NCBI GenBank assembly: GCA_963082975.1
Contig: OY720344.1
Location: 68,786,546-68,850,545 of the forward strand
Source: Labia minor
Taxonomy: Eukaryota > Arthropoda > Insecta > Dermaptera > Spongiphoridae
Reading direction: 5' to 3'
DNA: 64,000 bases
Of the stretch, positions 1-10,518 are shown in pieces. The notes beneath the pieces are model-generated. The model was given only the letters and a program-made list of their open reading frames with translations. It was not told the DNA's origin and searched no databases. A program made the position numbers and the translations under genes. How positions within the stretch are numbered: position 1 is the stretch's first letter; each line of letters begins with the position of its first letter.

Positions 1-795
1 TTCTAGAATATTTTTGGATGCAGTAAATATACATATATCATCAGCAAATTGTAATATCTTCGTATGAGGATCTATAACTTTGCTAATGTTTGACATAAAC
101 AAATTGAACAGTAATGGGGAAAAAACTGACCCTTGGGCTAAACCTTTATATAATAATCGTGGACCAAATAATTTATTGTTAAATTTTATGTAGATTGTTC
201 TAGAATAATTTAAATTAATAATACAATTAATCATTTGACTAGGGATATTAATAGATTTTAATTTTACACTGAGAGTTTCTAATAGCACATTATCATAAGC
301 CGATTTTATATCTAGGAAGATACTTGTGAGACATTCTTGGCTGGCAAAAGTATTATATATTTCATTGGATAATATTATTAAGTTATCCATAGTGCTTCTT
401 TTAGTCCTGAATCCATACTGTTCCTCACCAAAAATATTATTTGATTCACACCACCATTCTAAACGATTTTTAATTAAAAATTCAAATATTTTAACCATTA
501 TTGACGATAGAGCTATCGGTCTATAAGAACTTGCTAATTGGGGATCTTTTTGTTTGTGGATTGGAATTATCAATTGAGAATTCCAAGATTCAGGAAACAA
601 ATTAAAATGGAAAAACTTATATAAATTCAATAGGTGGATTTTAGCGGATTTCGGTAGATGTTTTATCATTGAGTAACTAACTTGATCGATACCAGGCGCA
701 TTATCCTTTTTAGAATCAATTGCAATTTGGAATTCCTTAAGCGAAAATGGATTGGTCAACCAATTTGAATCTATTCCCACAGGGTCAGAAAAAAA
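1..795 (-). pseudogene. Non-LTR retrotransposon reverse transcriptase (partial, runs off window)
   Basis: The minus strand is open without a start codon from about 790 to the window edge and encodes a reverse transcriptase that would copy the element's RNA at the target site. Motifs appear in the proper order: SSYRPIALSS and YGFRTKRST (fingers), FLDIKSAYD (first catalytic Asp), LAQGSVFSPLLFNLFMSNI (RT block 4), and LQFADDICIF (catalytic FADD). The remainder of the palm and the thumb lie outside the window. A run of T near 795 shifts the frame from the endonuclease half, so the copy is probably dead. The clade looks Jockey/R1/I-like from the block 4 wording and the linked APE-type endonuclease; the exact clade is an inference. 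Confidence 0.9.
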
Positions 796-1106
796 GACAG
801 TTTATTCGGAACAAATGGTGGAGTTATCAGTTGAGAGAAATTTTCTATAGTTTCTTCATCCAAATTAGATTTCTGATTAGGAAAGGCCACATTCTTTAAA
901 ATTTTTATTTTATTCCAAATCGTTTCTATTTGAGTGTCTTTACTAAGTGAAGAGCAAAATTTTTTCCAATGCGTCCTTTTTTTTCTTTTAAAATTCTTTT
1001 AGTTTTTGCATCAAACATTTTGTACGACATAAAGTTTTCAAAATTAATTTCTTTAGTATATTTTTTAAATTAGGCTTTCCTTTCTTTAATTAAGCTGGTA
1101 GCCTCT

Positions 1107-1795
1107 TTATCCCACCAGGGGGGGGCTCTTAAAAATTGATCTTTTATTAATCTTAGATTTTGTGTTACAAGCCAAATTAGCTGTCCATTTAATTGAATTT
1201 ACAAAATTTTCATATGCTTTAATGGGATATTCACTATCCGTATGAACATGTATATCAGGGGTGGTTATAGTAAGATCAATTGGGTAGGAGTTACGATCTA
1301 GTCTTGGAACTGTGGTCTTTTTCCCATTGTTTAGAATAACTAAACCTTCATCATTTATATGATGATTTAACATTTCGCCTACACGGTCCTGGAAGTCCGA
1401 GCCCCAAGAAGCGAAGTGCGCATTGAAATCTCTTCCGATAATAATAGGATCATTTATTTGATTTAACATATTCTTCCAATTATTGTATTCAATAACTGTT
1501 GCAGGAGGAACATAAATGGATAGGAGATAAATTTTGAGTGTGTTGGATATAGATACCTGTATTCCATATAATTCAAAGTTCAGAGAATTTTTATTTAGTT
1601 TTGAACAAGCCATTTCGAAAAATATGGGCACAGAACTAAAAGTGCTACTCCGAGAGGGCCATCTTTCTGATTCAACATGCATGCCTTATCTCTTTTCCAC
1701 TTCCTTGACTTTCCCCCTCCTGTCCGGTTCGGAGTCTTGCTGTGTTTTCCGGTCTTTTTGGTCACTCGCTTACCTGCCTTTGAACTGAGCAAGTC
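1107..1795 (-). pseudogene. Non-LTR retrotransposon APE-type endonuclease (frameshifted 5' part of ORF2)
   Basis: This encodes the endonuclease that nicks the target for the reverse transcriptase just downstream on the same strand. In the 191-residue minus-strand ORF (1107-1682) the motif DFNAH lies at residues 85-89, followed by WGS and later by PIDLTITTPD, the usual endonuclease order. IYLLSIYVPP precedes it. The more N-terminal part (GPLGVALLV, a remnant of the GGVALL motif) sits in another frame at 1595-1792, so a frameshift near 1600 breaks the gene. The usual GDFN reads GRDFN, which suggests a small insertion. The 796-1106 interval is the degraded linker between endonuclease and RT. Confidence 0.85.
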
Positions 1796-2819
1796 ATTCT
1801 ACCTCTTCTGAGCAGCGTTGAGCCTGCTTTTTCCTTCGATTTCATTTTGGTGGATTGATCATCGGCAAAGAGTGTTTGTTTGAAGAGTTTGTTTGAGAAA
1901 AGTGTTTTAGATCCTTTTGCTCGAAGATATCACCATCTGAATCCCTTCTACCTCTTCCTTTCTATATTTTATTCCTTTCCTTTCTTCCTTCCCCGCAAGA
2001 GCTTTCTTTGATCGAATACGACCATCAGGCAAGAACTTCAAGCTTTATTTGAAGAATCTTGTAGCTACGAGCGAACACGGGTCTACGAGAGAAGCAGCGT
2101 CTTAGTTCTGTGCATTGGACGCATGGTATCATTGAAATTCCGGCCCTATTTACCTGGTTGTATCAATTTAATACTGTATATGTGTATATATTATTTGAGA
2201 ATCTTACGTTAAAGTATTATTCATTTTGGCGCATCTAACAATGGACTGGTTTGATCGATTCCATACGGTTTCGGTGTATATAGTTTGTTTTTTTATCAAT
2301 ATATGAATAAGTTTAAATAAAAGCTCAGAAAAGAATACATTTGAGTGTGTTTTCCTTATACCAACTATCACGAACCATTGCCTTTTCGCTTAGAATCAAA
2401 AACCCTATCTCTCTTCAGGCTATTTTCGAGAGAAAATAGCTTGTAATAATAAGAATCTCTCTCTGAGACATTCGAAGTTGAAGCTGGGATTATTACGTTA
2501 ATGTACTAAACAAGTTTATTAATTATTGTAAAATAATACCCCCGAGGTCACCTATAATCTGAGATATAAAGATTATAAAATATGAAATACACACACAATA
2601 CATCAATACAATATGATGCCAAAGAGAACATTTGTGTAATTAGTTTTAAACATGTACACTAAACACACATACACTCATCCCAAACATTTCACAAATACAC
2701 TCTTCACATTCTCACACATCTTAGATAAAAGTCAAAATTTTCTTTTAACGAGATTCAATATATCATATCTTTTTAATCTTTTGTTTGTATCATCCCTAAA
2801 AAGTAATTTTTTCACTAAA
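1796..2819. other. No gene seen; possible LINE 5' leader then AT-rich DNA
   Basis: From 1800 to about 2500 the sequence is less AT-rich than what follows and could be the 5' leader of the adjacent minus-strand LINE or an old LTR; no open frame supports a protein. A TTGGCGCATCTAAC string at 2226-2240 resembles a primer-binding-site context, but no LTR pair was found. After 2500 it is plain AT-rich DNA. Confidence 0.4.
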
Positions 2820-3132
2820 TCATTTTGATGGTTTTCCATTTTTTAATATATTTTGCACTCTTAAGATGTTTATTTCTTCTTATAAGTTTTTATTTCTAAA
2901 TCCCTTTGTAACATATGACTTTATTTGGAATATACTATAGGACTCTTAAAGATTTTTAAGTATTTTATTTTGAAAGCTTTGGAATTTTTTTAAGTTTGTT
3001 TTTGATGCAGAGATCCCCATAATTGTATTCCATACATCAGTTTTGGTTTAATTATAGATTTGTATAAAAGATCTTTGTTTTCTATTTCTAGGCCAGAAGG
3101 TCTTCCTGAAAGCCAATATAATTTTCTATATT
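2820..3132 (-). pseudogene. Jockey-like LINE, C-terminal region of RT ORF (degenerate)
   Basis: The minus strand reads, with frameshifts and stops, the conserved thumb region of Jockey-type elements: a YWLSGRPS-like segment, then LLYKSIIKPKLMYGIQLWGS, then QNKILK. The typical family wording is YKSIIKPIWTYGIQLWG. No other part of the element is attached, so this is a short decayed fragment. It may derive from the same family as the RT at the left edge, but the two do not overlap. Confidence 0.75.
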
Positions 3133-4100
3133 CTTCCCTTGAGTGAGTAAATTAATTAAATAATTTATCTATAATACCTCATTAGTTATATATTTGATAA
3201 CTAGAAGCATTGTTACATATATAAACCATAAAAACAAAAATTAAAAACACAAAAAGCTGGCCATTTAAACAAAGACTCACTCACTCAATATAAATTTTTT
3301 TTATCAATTTTTTCTTTGAAATCCTTCTCCGGAACATATTTCCCTACTCCATTTCAAATAAAATAAAATAAATAAATAAACAACATAACTAATAAACAAA
3401 TAAACAAAAATACACATTTTAAAATATGAATAAAAATTTGATCCTTTTTTTCTATTAAATATAATCATATTTATCATAAAACCTAATTATATTAAGAAAA
3501 ATAAATTAAATTTACCCTTCCCATTTTTTAAACATATAATATCAAATCTTCCTAGTTCATATAATAAAATTAAATCTCAATTCACACACACACATGATAA
3601 TTTGTTCTTTTTTGATGACGTTAGTGGGAAAAACTGCCGAAAGGACTATTCTTTGAATATTATTGATAAAATTTTTTGATGATAGCATCAGATGGTTATT
3701 CTAAAGCTACCCCTTTTTTCTATTAAAAAATGAAATAAAAATAATTATTTTAACAGGATTGTTTCTCATTGTTTAAAATATCTGCACATCATTACCAATC
3801 ACCAAAAAGAGCTATATCAAGAATCCGATAATTTTTAATATTTTTTAGCTGACAAGGCCATCTATTTTCAATTCTTTATATTTTTAGTTCATTATGTTGT
3901 CTGGTGTTGATGGTTAAAATTACGTATTGTAACGGGCGAGACTTTTTTATTTGTAAATAATAATTATTATGTTTAAACCTGGTGAATCCATCCATTGGTT
4001 TTGGCTCCCGGGAGGTGCTGCCCAGACGGAGCAAACCCAAACCATAAGGGATTCCCCAAAAAAATATGTAAACCGGCCCTTTGCCCACTATGAAAAGCAG
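3133..4100. other. AT-rich stretch, no gene seen
   Basis: This interval is mainly A/T with short A-runs and a TAAA-type simple repeat near 3358-3400. The last 100 bases are more GC-rich, but the small overlapping ORFs there show no recognisable domain. Confidence 0.5.
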
Positions 4101-4109
4101 TCCGTAGGG

Positions 4110-4200
4110 ACACGATATCGAAAGCTAAGTATCGATTCTTAGTGGTTAGGTATCGAAAGGCTAAGTATCGATTCTTCGATAGTATCGGACTCAAAAGTAT
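4110..4200. repeat. Short tandem duplication, period about 38 bp
   Basis: Two imperfect copies of a unit containing CTAAGTATCGATTCTT (about 4114-4139 and 4152-4178), with further TATCGAT words around them. They lie at the C-terminal end of the adjacent transposase remnant. Confidence 0.6.
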
Positions 4201-4690
4201 CGATACTCCAAGCCCACATAGCCCCACAGAAAGTAGTCTAGCGATGTTAAATCACAAGATCTTGGAGGCCAATTCACAAGTCCAAAACGTGAAATTAGGC
4301 GCTCACCAAACGTGTCTTTCTATAAATCGATTGTGGCACGAGCTGTGTGACATGTAGCGCCGTCTTGTTGGAACCACAGCTCCTGGACATCATGGTTGTT
4401 CAATTCATGGCTCTATACCGATCACCATTGACTATTCGTGTCTTCCTCAATGCTACGCTCTACAGTAGTAATAGCTTCTTCTGTAAGCACCGTATGGCGT
4501 CTCTGGGGATGCGAGTTATCAATAAGAGCAATTGCGAAAACGTTCCATGGTTAATCGAATTAACTGCTCTGATGGGCGATTTTTTCGACGATAAAATGGA
4601 CATAGTGCACGATACGTATTCCGCACAGAACCATTATTTTCGAAATAAAATTGCACTATTTGCAAGCGTTGTTCAGACGTGAGTATTCAT
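4200..4690 (-). pseudogene. DUF4817-type Tc1/mariner transposase, internally deleted
   Basis: A cut-and-paste DNA transposase relic. The minus strand from 4683 reads EQRLQIVQFYFENNGSV, the N-terminal DUF4817 helix-turn-helix region of this arthropod transposase group. After a frameshift it reads RRHTVLTEEAI. A large internal deletion follows, and the frame resumes with NGDRYRAMN, then WFQQDGATCHTAR (second catalytic Asp) and NWPPRSCDLTSLDYFLWG (third catalytic Asp). The segment holding the first catalytic Asp is missing, and a stop replaces a residue after ATIDL. The family is normally about 330-350 residues; roughly 120 are gone. No terminal repeats were identified. Confidence 0.85.
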
Positions 4691-4699
4691 GATGAATTT

Positions 4700-5000
4700 C
4701 CAAAAACTGAGAATAAATCACTTGACAGCTGTTAAATCGGTCGTCAACTTGAACAGTAATGCCAACTTAAAGTTCTATACCTCGCCGTAATCCGCTTGTT
4801 TTTATCAATTATTATTGGAATTTTTATTAAAGAATTGGGGATGGATTTTTCCGGGCATTTTAGTTTTTTTGGTACTCTCCTGAAGTTTCTTCGTTAAAAT
4901 CTTGTTCCTCAATCTCTAAATTGTTAACTCTATTGATAGGTAAAGTTTTTTTTTATTATTCCAGCAAAGTTGAACTGGATGAAATCTATAAAAGCCTAAA
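4700..5000. other. Spacer, no gene seen
   Basis: About 300 bases between the transposase relic and the gag remnant with no supported feature. Confidence 0.5.
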
Positions 5001-5003
5001 GAT

Positions 5004-6043
5004 TCACATATTTCTTTTCTTTTTATCCAATGTTTTACTTTTATTTTGATTATAATATGTATTTCTCTTGGTAGTTTCAAGGGAAGTTTTTCTCTCAAAG
5101 TTCTTACTTATACTGTAGGATTCTTCAATTTTTTTTATTTCCTTCATTAAGTCTTCAAATGTATTTACTCTTTCTCTGTCTATTTGATTTTGTACTTCCA
5201 CAGGAAGAGAGGTTACTATTTGATAAGTCCGAATTATTTCTGGTATTAATTGATCAATTCTTAATAATAAATTTTCTTTTTTTATAATGAATTCAATCAG
5301 TGATCCATTCATATATTTATAATTAAAGGCCTGTCGAATTGGAGTCCAAGTTTTATTTTCAAAAACCAATATAAATGATACTTTCCATTGTTTCCAATCA
5401 TTTAAAGATAGTTTTTTAAGATTGGAATTATACCATCCTAGGACACGCCCCTCTATAAATAACTTAAGGCATTCCCTTTACCACTATCTTTTTCAACATT
5501 ATGTCTATCACACTCTTTCTCAAAAGACTCTATCCAAGGCAAGGCATCATATTTCTGTCTGTTAAATTTATCAATTAAAAATTTTTTTCCTACTTACTGT
5601 AAATCCACTTTGTTGGTTTTGTATAATTGTTTTTCCAATTCTCGAATTCTTTCTGACAGACTTTCTTCTTTAGATACATCATTTTTTATCTTATTTTCAC
5701 TACTTTCCAATTCTTCTAACATATGCTCTCCAATGCAAAAGTTTCCATCCTCATCCAAAAAAATTTCCTTTAGTTCTTGCTTAAATGACACAGATATTTT
5801 TCTATATCCATTAATTTTTGTAATTGAAGACATGCTGTTTGTTATACTTTTTATTTTGAGCAGTGTAGGATATTTATTTATTCCTTTGATATCATTTAGT
5901 AATACATACCATGTTATTTTGTCCCAAGATAAAGCTTCCAGTTCAAATACATTCTCTTCTTTCTTTATAATATGAAGGTATAATTTTTCTAATGGATTCA
6001 TTTTATTTTGGGATAGAAATTCCTGTGTGATTGAAGGTGTCAT
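5004..6043 (-). pseudogene. LTR-retrotransposon Gag (frameshifted)
   Basis: The minus strand carries a gag-type gene in two main pieces. The first ORF (6043 to 5594, 149 residues) has a helical, lysine/glutamate-rich C-terminus (SLSERIRELEKQLYK) that looks coiled-coil. The region 5594-5369 reads YDALPWIESFEKEC and FIEGRVLGWYN in shifted frames, and the second ORF (5369-5004) reads WTPIRQAFNYKY and SLPVEVQNQIDRE. WYN followed by LPxxVQxQI is the pattern of the retrotransposon Gag capsid domain of Ty3/gypsy-like elements. No zinc knuckle, protease or pol was found downstream. It is on the same strand as the viral-like ORF 340 bp upstream. Confidence 0.75.
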
Positions 6044-6384
6044 GGGTCCAAGATTTATAATGATATTAGATTTAATCTAATAATTATGAAACACTTAAAA
6101 TTATCAATTAAAAACATAAAAGATTAAAATATAATTCAAAAAGATCAGATTGTTAACAAACATATAGTAAAACTACCACCACCAAAGATTTCTTCCATGT
6201 TAGTAAAAATCTTATAACTATATTAATCAATAACCTCCACCCAAAATTAAGTCTAACAAAAGTAGAATAAACTAAATCTATAAAAATATGAAAAAGCAAA
6301 TAAGTAATCTATACCTAAATATAAGTTTAACTTAAAACCTAAAAAACTAAAAGAGAGGACCCACGAAACCAAAGCGAGTACATT
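6044..6384. other. AT-rich spacer between Gag and viral-like ORF
   Basis: About 340 A/T-rich bases. Read on the minus strand, it follows the stop codon of the viral nucleoprotein-like ORF and precedes the Gag start. No AATAAA signal or obvious viral gene-end signal was seen. Confidence 0.5.
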
Positions 6385-7680
6385 CTATTGGATAATTTGA
6401 GAGTTCTGTGATTGTATCATCGGATTTGGGAAAGCAACATTTGCGGATCCAGATTCGTTAATAGTATCCTTTTCCCTCCAAGATATAATAAAACTTCTTG
6501 CGATCTCCTCGCTCTCCATCTGGGTAGAATGAGCGGAGGACGAGTGTAGCATACCTACTGGAGCAAGAGCATTTCTTGATGCAAGGTATCTAAGGATACA
6601 ATCTTCTAATATCTTGTAAGTCGCGTCACTTTGGGCACCCATATAATTAGTCATAGAAAAATTCTCATAGCGAGCCAAAATGGTTGCTGCCATAGACAAA
6701 ATTCGAAAGTTTCCACGGTTGAGATACGCAGTCTCAGTTTTGTTATAAAGGAGTTTTATGTATCCGTGCTCATTTGCATCCTTCGAACATATAAAATTTA
6801 TCGCTTTGTTATATGCTCTCATTTCATCCCTGATGATCCGGATTTTAAAGATCTCTTTGTACTTACCCATAATATAGTTTTCAATATTATGCAGATGCGT
6901 CATCTCTACGCCATCGAGTAAGTGTACAATAGTTTGAAAGAAACTCCCGACCAATCCCGGAGCATTGCAAGCACTTAAGAACATCTCGAAGATGCTACGC
7001 GGGAGATGAAAATTCGCAGAGAAGACTGCGTACAGTGTGCTCATTGTCGTTTGGGTAGCGAACGACCTTTCTGTCCATATAGACCTTTGAGATACACCTG
7101 CTGTTCCGGCGAATGTTCTCAATCTATTGTTAATCCATCCGGAATAGCCTTGGGCTTGACGATTTTTCCCTATCATCAAGAAATATACTCCCAACCCCAC
7201 AAGCTGCTGCTCCCTCATCGAAAAGAAAGAATCCTCCTCTTCCTTACTGGCCATAGTGGCACAGAATTTACGAGAATGATCGGAATGGAATAGTTGAGCA
7301 GTTTCTTCATGGGTTAAGTCTTGGAAGATGATGTTATATTGTGTTTCGGCAAGGGCTGCAGAAAATTTACTCATAGACCCGGAGATATTCAATGTGTTCA
7401 CCAACATGGTAAAGAATGATGTTAAAGACATATCTATATTGGATCCTGAGTCTAGAGCCATCCCGTATGCATAAGATAATATTATACCAATCCTCTTTGA
7501 TCTTACATTTCCTTCATACACTCCATGAGCTCTGAACACTACAAGATCTCTTCTTCCAGTTTGCACGACTTCCACACTACCTTGAGTACTAGAAGGTCTT
7601 AATTTTGAGAGATAACTCTCGGCAAGAGCTCCAGAATTTGATGAAATGGGTAAACCCTCTATCAATTTAAAATTAGACAT
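6385..7680 (-). CDS. Nucleoprotein-like ORF of mononegavirus type (endogenous viral element, intact)
   Basis: A single uninterrupted ORF of 431 codons, by far the longest in the window and visibly richer in G+C than its flanks. The protein appears soluble, with no signal peptide or membrane segment. The central region holds GWINNRLRTFAGTAG followed by YAVFSANFHLPRSIFEMFL, and an earlier ILSYAYGMAL. From memory these resemble the conserved core of nucleoproteins of arthropod non-segmented negative-strand RNA viruses (nyami-, arto-, lispi- or chu-like groups). Such a protein would coat viral RNA; in a genome it is a non-retroviral endogenous element. The start has A at -3 (GCAAAAATGTC), a good eukaryotic context. 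No introns, other viral genes or poly-A tail were seen. The viral family assignment is uncertain; an unknown host gene is the alternative. Confidence 0.6.
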   Translation of the reverse strand: MSNFKLIEGLPISSNSGALAESYLSKLRPSSTQGSVEVVQTGRRDLVVFRAHGVYEGNVRSKRIGIILSYAYGMALDSGSNIDMSLTSFFTMLVNTLNISGSMSKFSAALAETQYNIIFQDLTHEETAQLFHSDHSRKFCATMASKEEEDSFFSMREQQLVGLGVYFLMIGKNRQAQGYSGWINNRLRTFAGTAGVSQRSIWTERSFATQTTMSTLYAVFSANFHLPRSIFEMFLSACNAPGLVGSFFQTIVHLLDGVEMTHLHNIENYIMGKYKEIFKIRIIRDEMRAYNKAINFICSKDANEHGYIKLLYNKTETAYLNRGNFRILSMAATILARYENFSMTNYMGAQSDATYKILEDCILRYLASRNALAPVGMLHSSSAHSTQMESEEIARSFIISWREKDTINESGSANVAFPNPMIQSQNSQIIQ

Positions 7681-8069
7681 TTTTGCCTTCTGGAACTAGA
7701 GCATTGTTTTCTTCTTTGAAAACCTATCCTCAGCATTACAAATTGAATTTCTGTTCTTTTATCAGGTTTATTTTAATATTCACAATTTTACCAAATATGA
7801 GATAAATCTTGTTTATGTTTATTATACTCGTCACTGCCCATATTAAAGTAGTAACTAACAGTAAATACACTAAATACACTAACTCCATTAGATGGCGCCA
7901 AATACAATTTTACATATATATATATTTATGTGATTAATATTCAATGAAAAAAAATGTTCGGGCGTCATATATTTATGTGACCTTAAATTGTACTCACGGT
8001 ACTATACAAAAAAAATAAGAGAGAAATTTTAATAAAAAAAAATTAAATTTTATTTAGTTATTAATATTA
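7681..8069. other. AT-rich upstream flank of viral-like ORF
   Basis: No gene seen. It includes a short AAATACACT direct duplication near 7864-7880, a TGGCGCCA palindrome at 7892-7899 and a short TA run. On the minus strand this would be the upstream region of the nucleoprotein-like ORF; no clear TATA or initiator was assigned. Confidence 0.5.
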
Positions 8070-9338
8070 GGTTGTCAAATATCTCCCTTCCGCCTTTTTG
8101 TCTTATGAATTTAGCGGTTATGTATAAAGCGCTACAGAGCTCGTATCTGGTAATACTATACATCATTTGAAAGGTCTTGACATAATCTACAAAACGACGC
8201 TATGCATGATTAGTTTAAATATTGCGTTTAACAGTTATAGACGTGTAAACATGGAGTTCACTAACGCCGAAATGCGCTCTATTTTAAAGTTTTCCTTCGT
8301 TAAAGGAAAATCCGCTAGAGAAACGTTCCGTGAGATTAATGGTGTTTTGGGGGATGGTACTCTATAACTTCGAACCGCGGAGGAATGGTTTCGACGATTC
8401 AGAGCCGGTGAAAACGACTCCATGGATAAGCCACCCGGCGGAAGACCCGTGACGACGAATACCGATCAAATCATGGAAAACATCCAGTTAAACCGGCATG
8501 TGGCATCTCGTGACATCACCCAGGAGATGGGAGTTATTTTAAAACATCTGCAGAAGGCTGGATACAAAAAAAGGCTTGATGTTTGGGTGCCGCATGATTT
8601 GAAGCAAAAAAACCTTCTGGATCCAATCAACGCCTGCGAAATGCTGCTGAAACGAAACGAACTTGACCCATTTTTGAAGCGGATGGTGCCTGGCGACGAA
8701 AAATGGATCACATACGATTATATCAAGCGAAAACGGTCATGGTCGAAGGCCTGTGAATCGCTCCAAACAGTGGCCAAGCCGGGCTTGACGGCCAGGAAGG
8801 TTTTGCTGTGTGTTTGGTGGGATTGGAAGGGAATCATCCACTTTGAGCTGCTCCCATATGGCCAGACCCTTAATTCTACCATCTACTGCGAACAACTGGA
8901 CCGCTTGAAGCAGGAGATCGACCAGAAGCATCCAGAATTGGCCAAAAGGAAGGGTGTAGTGTTCCACCAGGACAACGCAAGACTACACACTTCGTTGATG
9001 ACTCGTCAAAAGCTACGGGAGCTCAGATGGGAGGATTTATCACATCCACCATATAGCCTGGACATAGTGCCAAGTAATTACCACCTGTTCCTGTCCATGG
9101 CGAACGCCCTTGATGGTGTAAAGTTAGACTCAAAAAAGGCTTGTGAAAAGTGGCTGTCCGAGTTCTTCGCAAATAAGGAAGGGGGTATCTACGAGGGGGG
9201 TATTATGAAGTTGCCGTCTAGATGGAAACAGATTGTCGAACAAAATGGCGCATATTTGAACTAAATCCGATCATCGTAACATTTTTTATAAAGCATTGAA
9301 TAAAGAGCAAAAAAGCGGAAGGGAGATATTTGACAACC
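8070..9338 (+). mobile_element. Mariner element, complete with terminal inverted repeats and TA duplication
   Basis: A 1269-bp mariner. The left end (8070-8100) begins GGTTGTCAAATATCTCCCTT and the right end (9308-9338) is its reverse complement; the 31-bp repeats differ at one base. TA flanks both sides (8068-8069 and 9339-9340), the hallmark mariner target duplication. Size and layout are standard for the family, so the insertion is structurally whole even though its transposase is broken. Confidence 0.95.
8251..9264 (+). pseudogene. Mariner transposase with premature stop and mutated catalytic site
   Basis: The transposase starts at 8251 (MEFTNAEMRSIL) and stops at 9264. A TAA at 8365-8367 interrupts it, but the same frame continues through EEWFRRFRAGE, so this is a single nonsense codon. 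A few residues are missing near ITQEMGVILKHL, where the second helix-turn-helix normally lies. First catalytic Asp: GDEKWITYD. Second: FHQDNARLH. The third position, 35 residues later as in DD34D enzymes, reads PSNYHLF instead of PSDYHLF, an Asp-to-Asn change that should abolish catalysis. The normal length of about 345 residues agrees with the 338 codons here. It lies entirely inside the 8070-9338 element. Confidence 0.92.
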
Positions 9339-9340
9339 TA

Positions 9341-9721
9341 TTATAAACACTATACATAAAATTTATTTTACGGTACATATATATTTTCGTACAATATAAG
9401 ATACATAAATCTCCTAAGCCTAAACTTAGGTTGCTGGATAGAAACTCATCGGGGGGATCTACTGATTTTTATTAGTTACTCTAGTACGAAATCACTTAAT
9501 AATAATAATGGAATTAATGTTAAATGGCGGTACGATACAGTAGTGCTGTCTTCTCCACTTTCTTCTTCAATCAGAAGATTTTCTTCTGCGGTAAGTTAGG
9601 TATGTGTATATTTTCTAGGTCGGCAATATTCTGATTTTCAGCTAGAAACTATTAAATAACTTAGATTCCAGCAGGAGGAGAGCGTTCGAGGACAAGCAGT
9701 CGTCGACAACCATACCGACTA
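9341..9721. other. No gene assigned; moderately GC-rich patch
   Basis: Contains a GGTAAGT string at 9589-9595 that would make a good plus-strand splice donor, preceded by a serine/phenylalanine-rich open frame. No acceptor or homology supports an exon. Confidence 0.35.
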
Positions 9722-9922
9722 ATGAGTCACTCATTACATATTTATTTTTTATTATATTTTAATCAGCTTTAAGACTTTCCTCTCTTGGTCGGTTTGACAG
9801 TCGAGGGAGGTCGCTGTGTAATTCTATGCATATAAAACACAATACCACACATAATGTATACACATATAATACATACAATGTAGAAGTATATCAAAAAAAA
9901 AAAAAAAAATTAAGAGTGAGTG

Positions 9923-10501
9923 TCAGTAATTAAACTGAGAGACCAGAAAATATCGATAATTCCAGGCGCTCTTACAATATTTAATTAATTCACTGATATT
10001 ATTATTATCATTTACATATGACTTAATGTCCTCTAAGCTTAAGAGTTCATTCTTTAAATACAACAATCTAAAATTTCTGAAGATTGGGCATTTGCCAATG
10101 AAATGGAATATATCTTCCTCCACATTTAAATTACAGAGAGAGCACAGTTTTATATCGTTTTTATGTGAGTATTTGTTTAAGTAAAGGTGTTCTCCCCTAA
10201 TTTTAATTACCCATGCAATACTCTGAGAATCAAAATTGGTATTGACTATTTTAAAACTGATGTCTAGATCTTTGTATAAGTTAGGCGTCCTACCATTCTG
10301 CGCCACAGACATGCAGTCACTAAATAATTTATTTTTAATGACATCCAAGGCCTGTGTGACAGGAATTCTTCTCTCCAACAAATCCTCTAGTGACACAGAA
10401 TATAAGTCAGCAATCACTCCCCAGTCGTTATACCAGAATAATTTTCTCTTAATTATTTCCTTAACAAGAATGGCCGGATATCTGTTGTCAGGGAGGTCCA
10501 T
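9923..10501 (-). pseudogene. LINE ORF2 C-terminal region with Cys-His motif
   Basis: This continues the RT of the same LINE in a different frame. It carries a zinc-binding-like cluster C120-x2-C123-x9-H133-x4-C138 (CSLCNLNVEEDIFHFIGKC), the usual C-terminal Cys-His motif of R1/I/Jockey-type elements. It ends at a stop just before an A-run at 9894-9909. The same spacing recurs in the LINE fragment at 38.2 kb. Confidence 0.85.
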
Positions 10502-10518
10502 GCATCTATATATATATT

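Noticed and set aside
2226-2245. LTR-retrotransposon primer-binding site (TTGGCGCATCTAAC)
   Set aside because: No LTR pair, polypurine tract or gag-pol in the expected arrangement.
7006-7293. 95-codon plus-strand ORF with several Cys
   Set aside because: Antisense shadow of the 431-codon nucleoprotein-like ORF.
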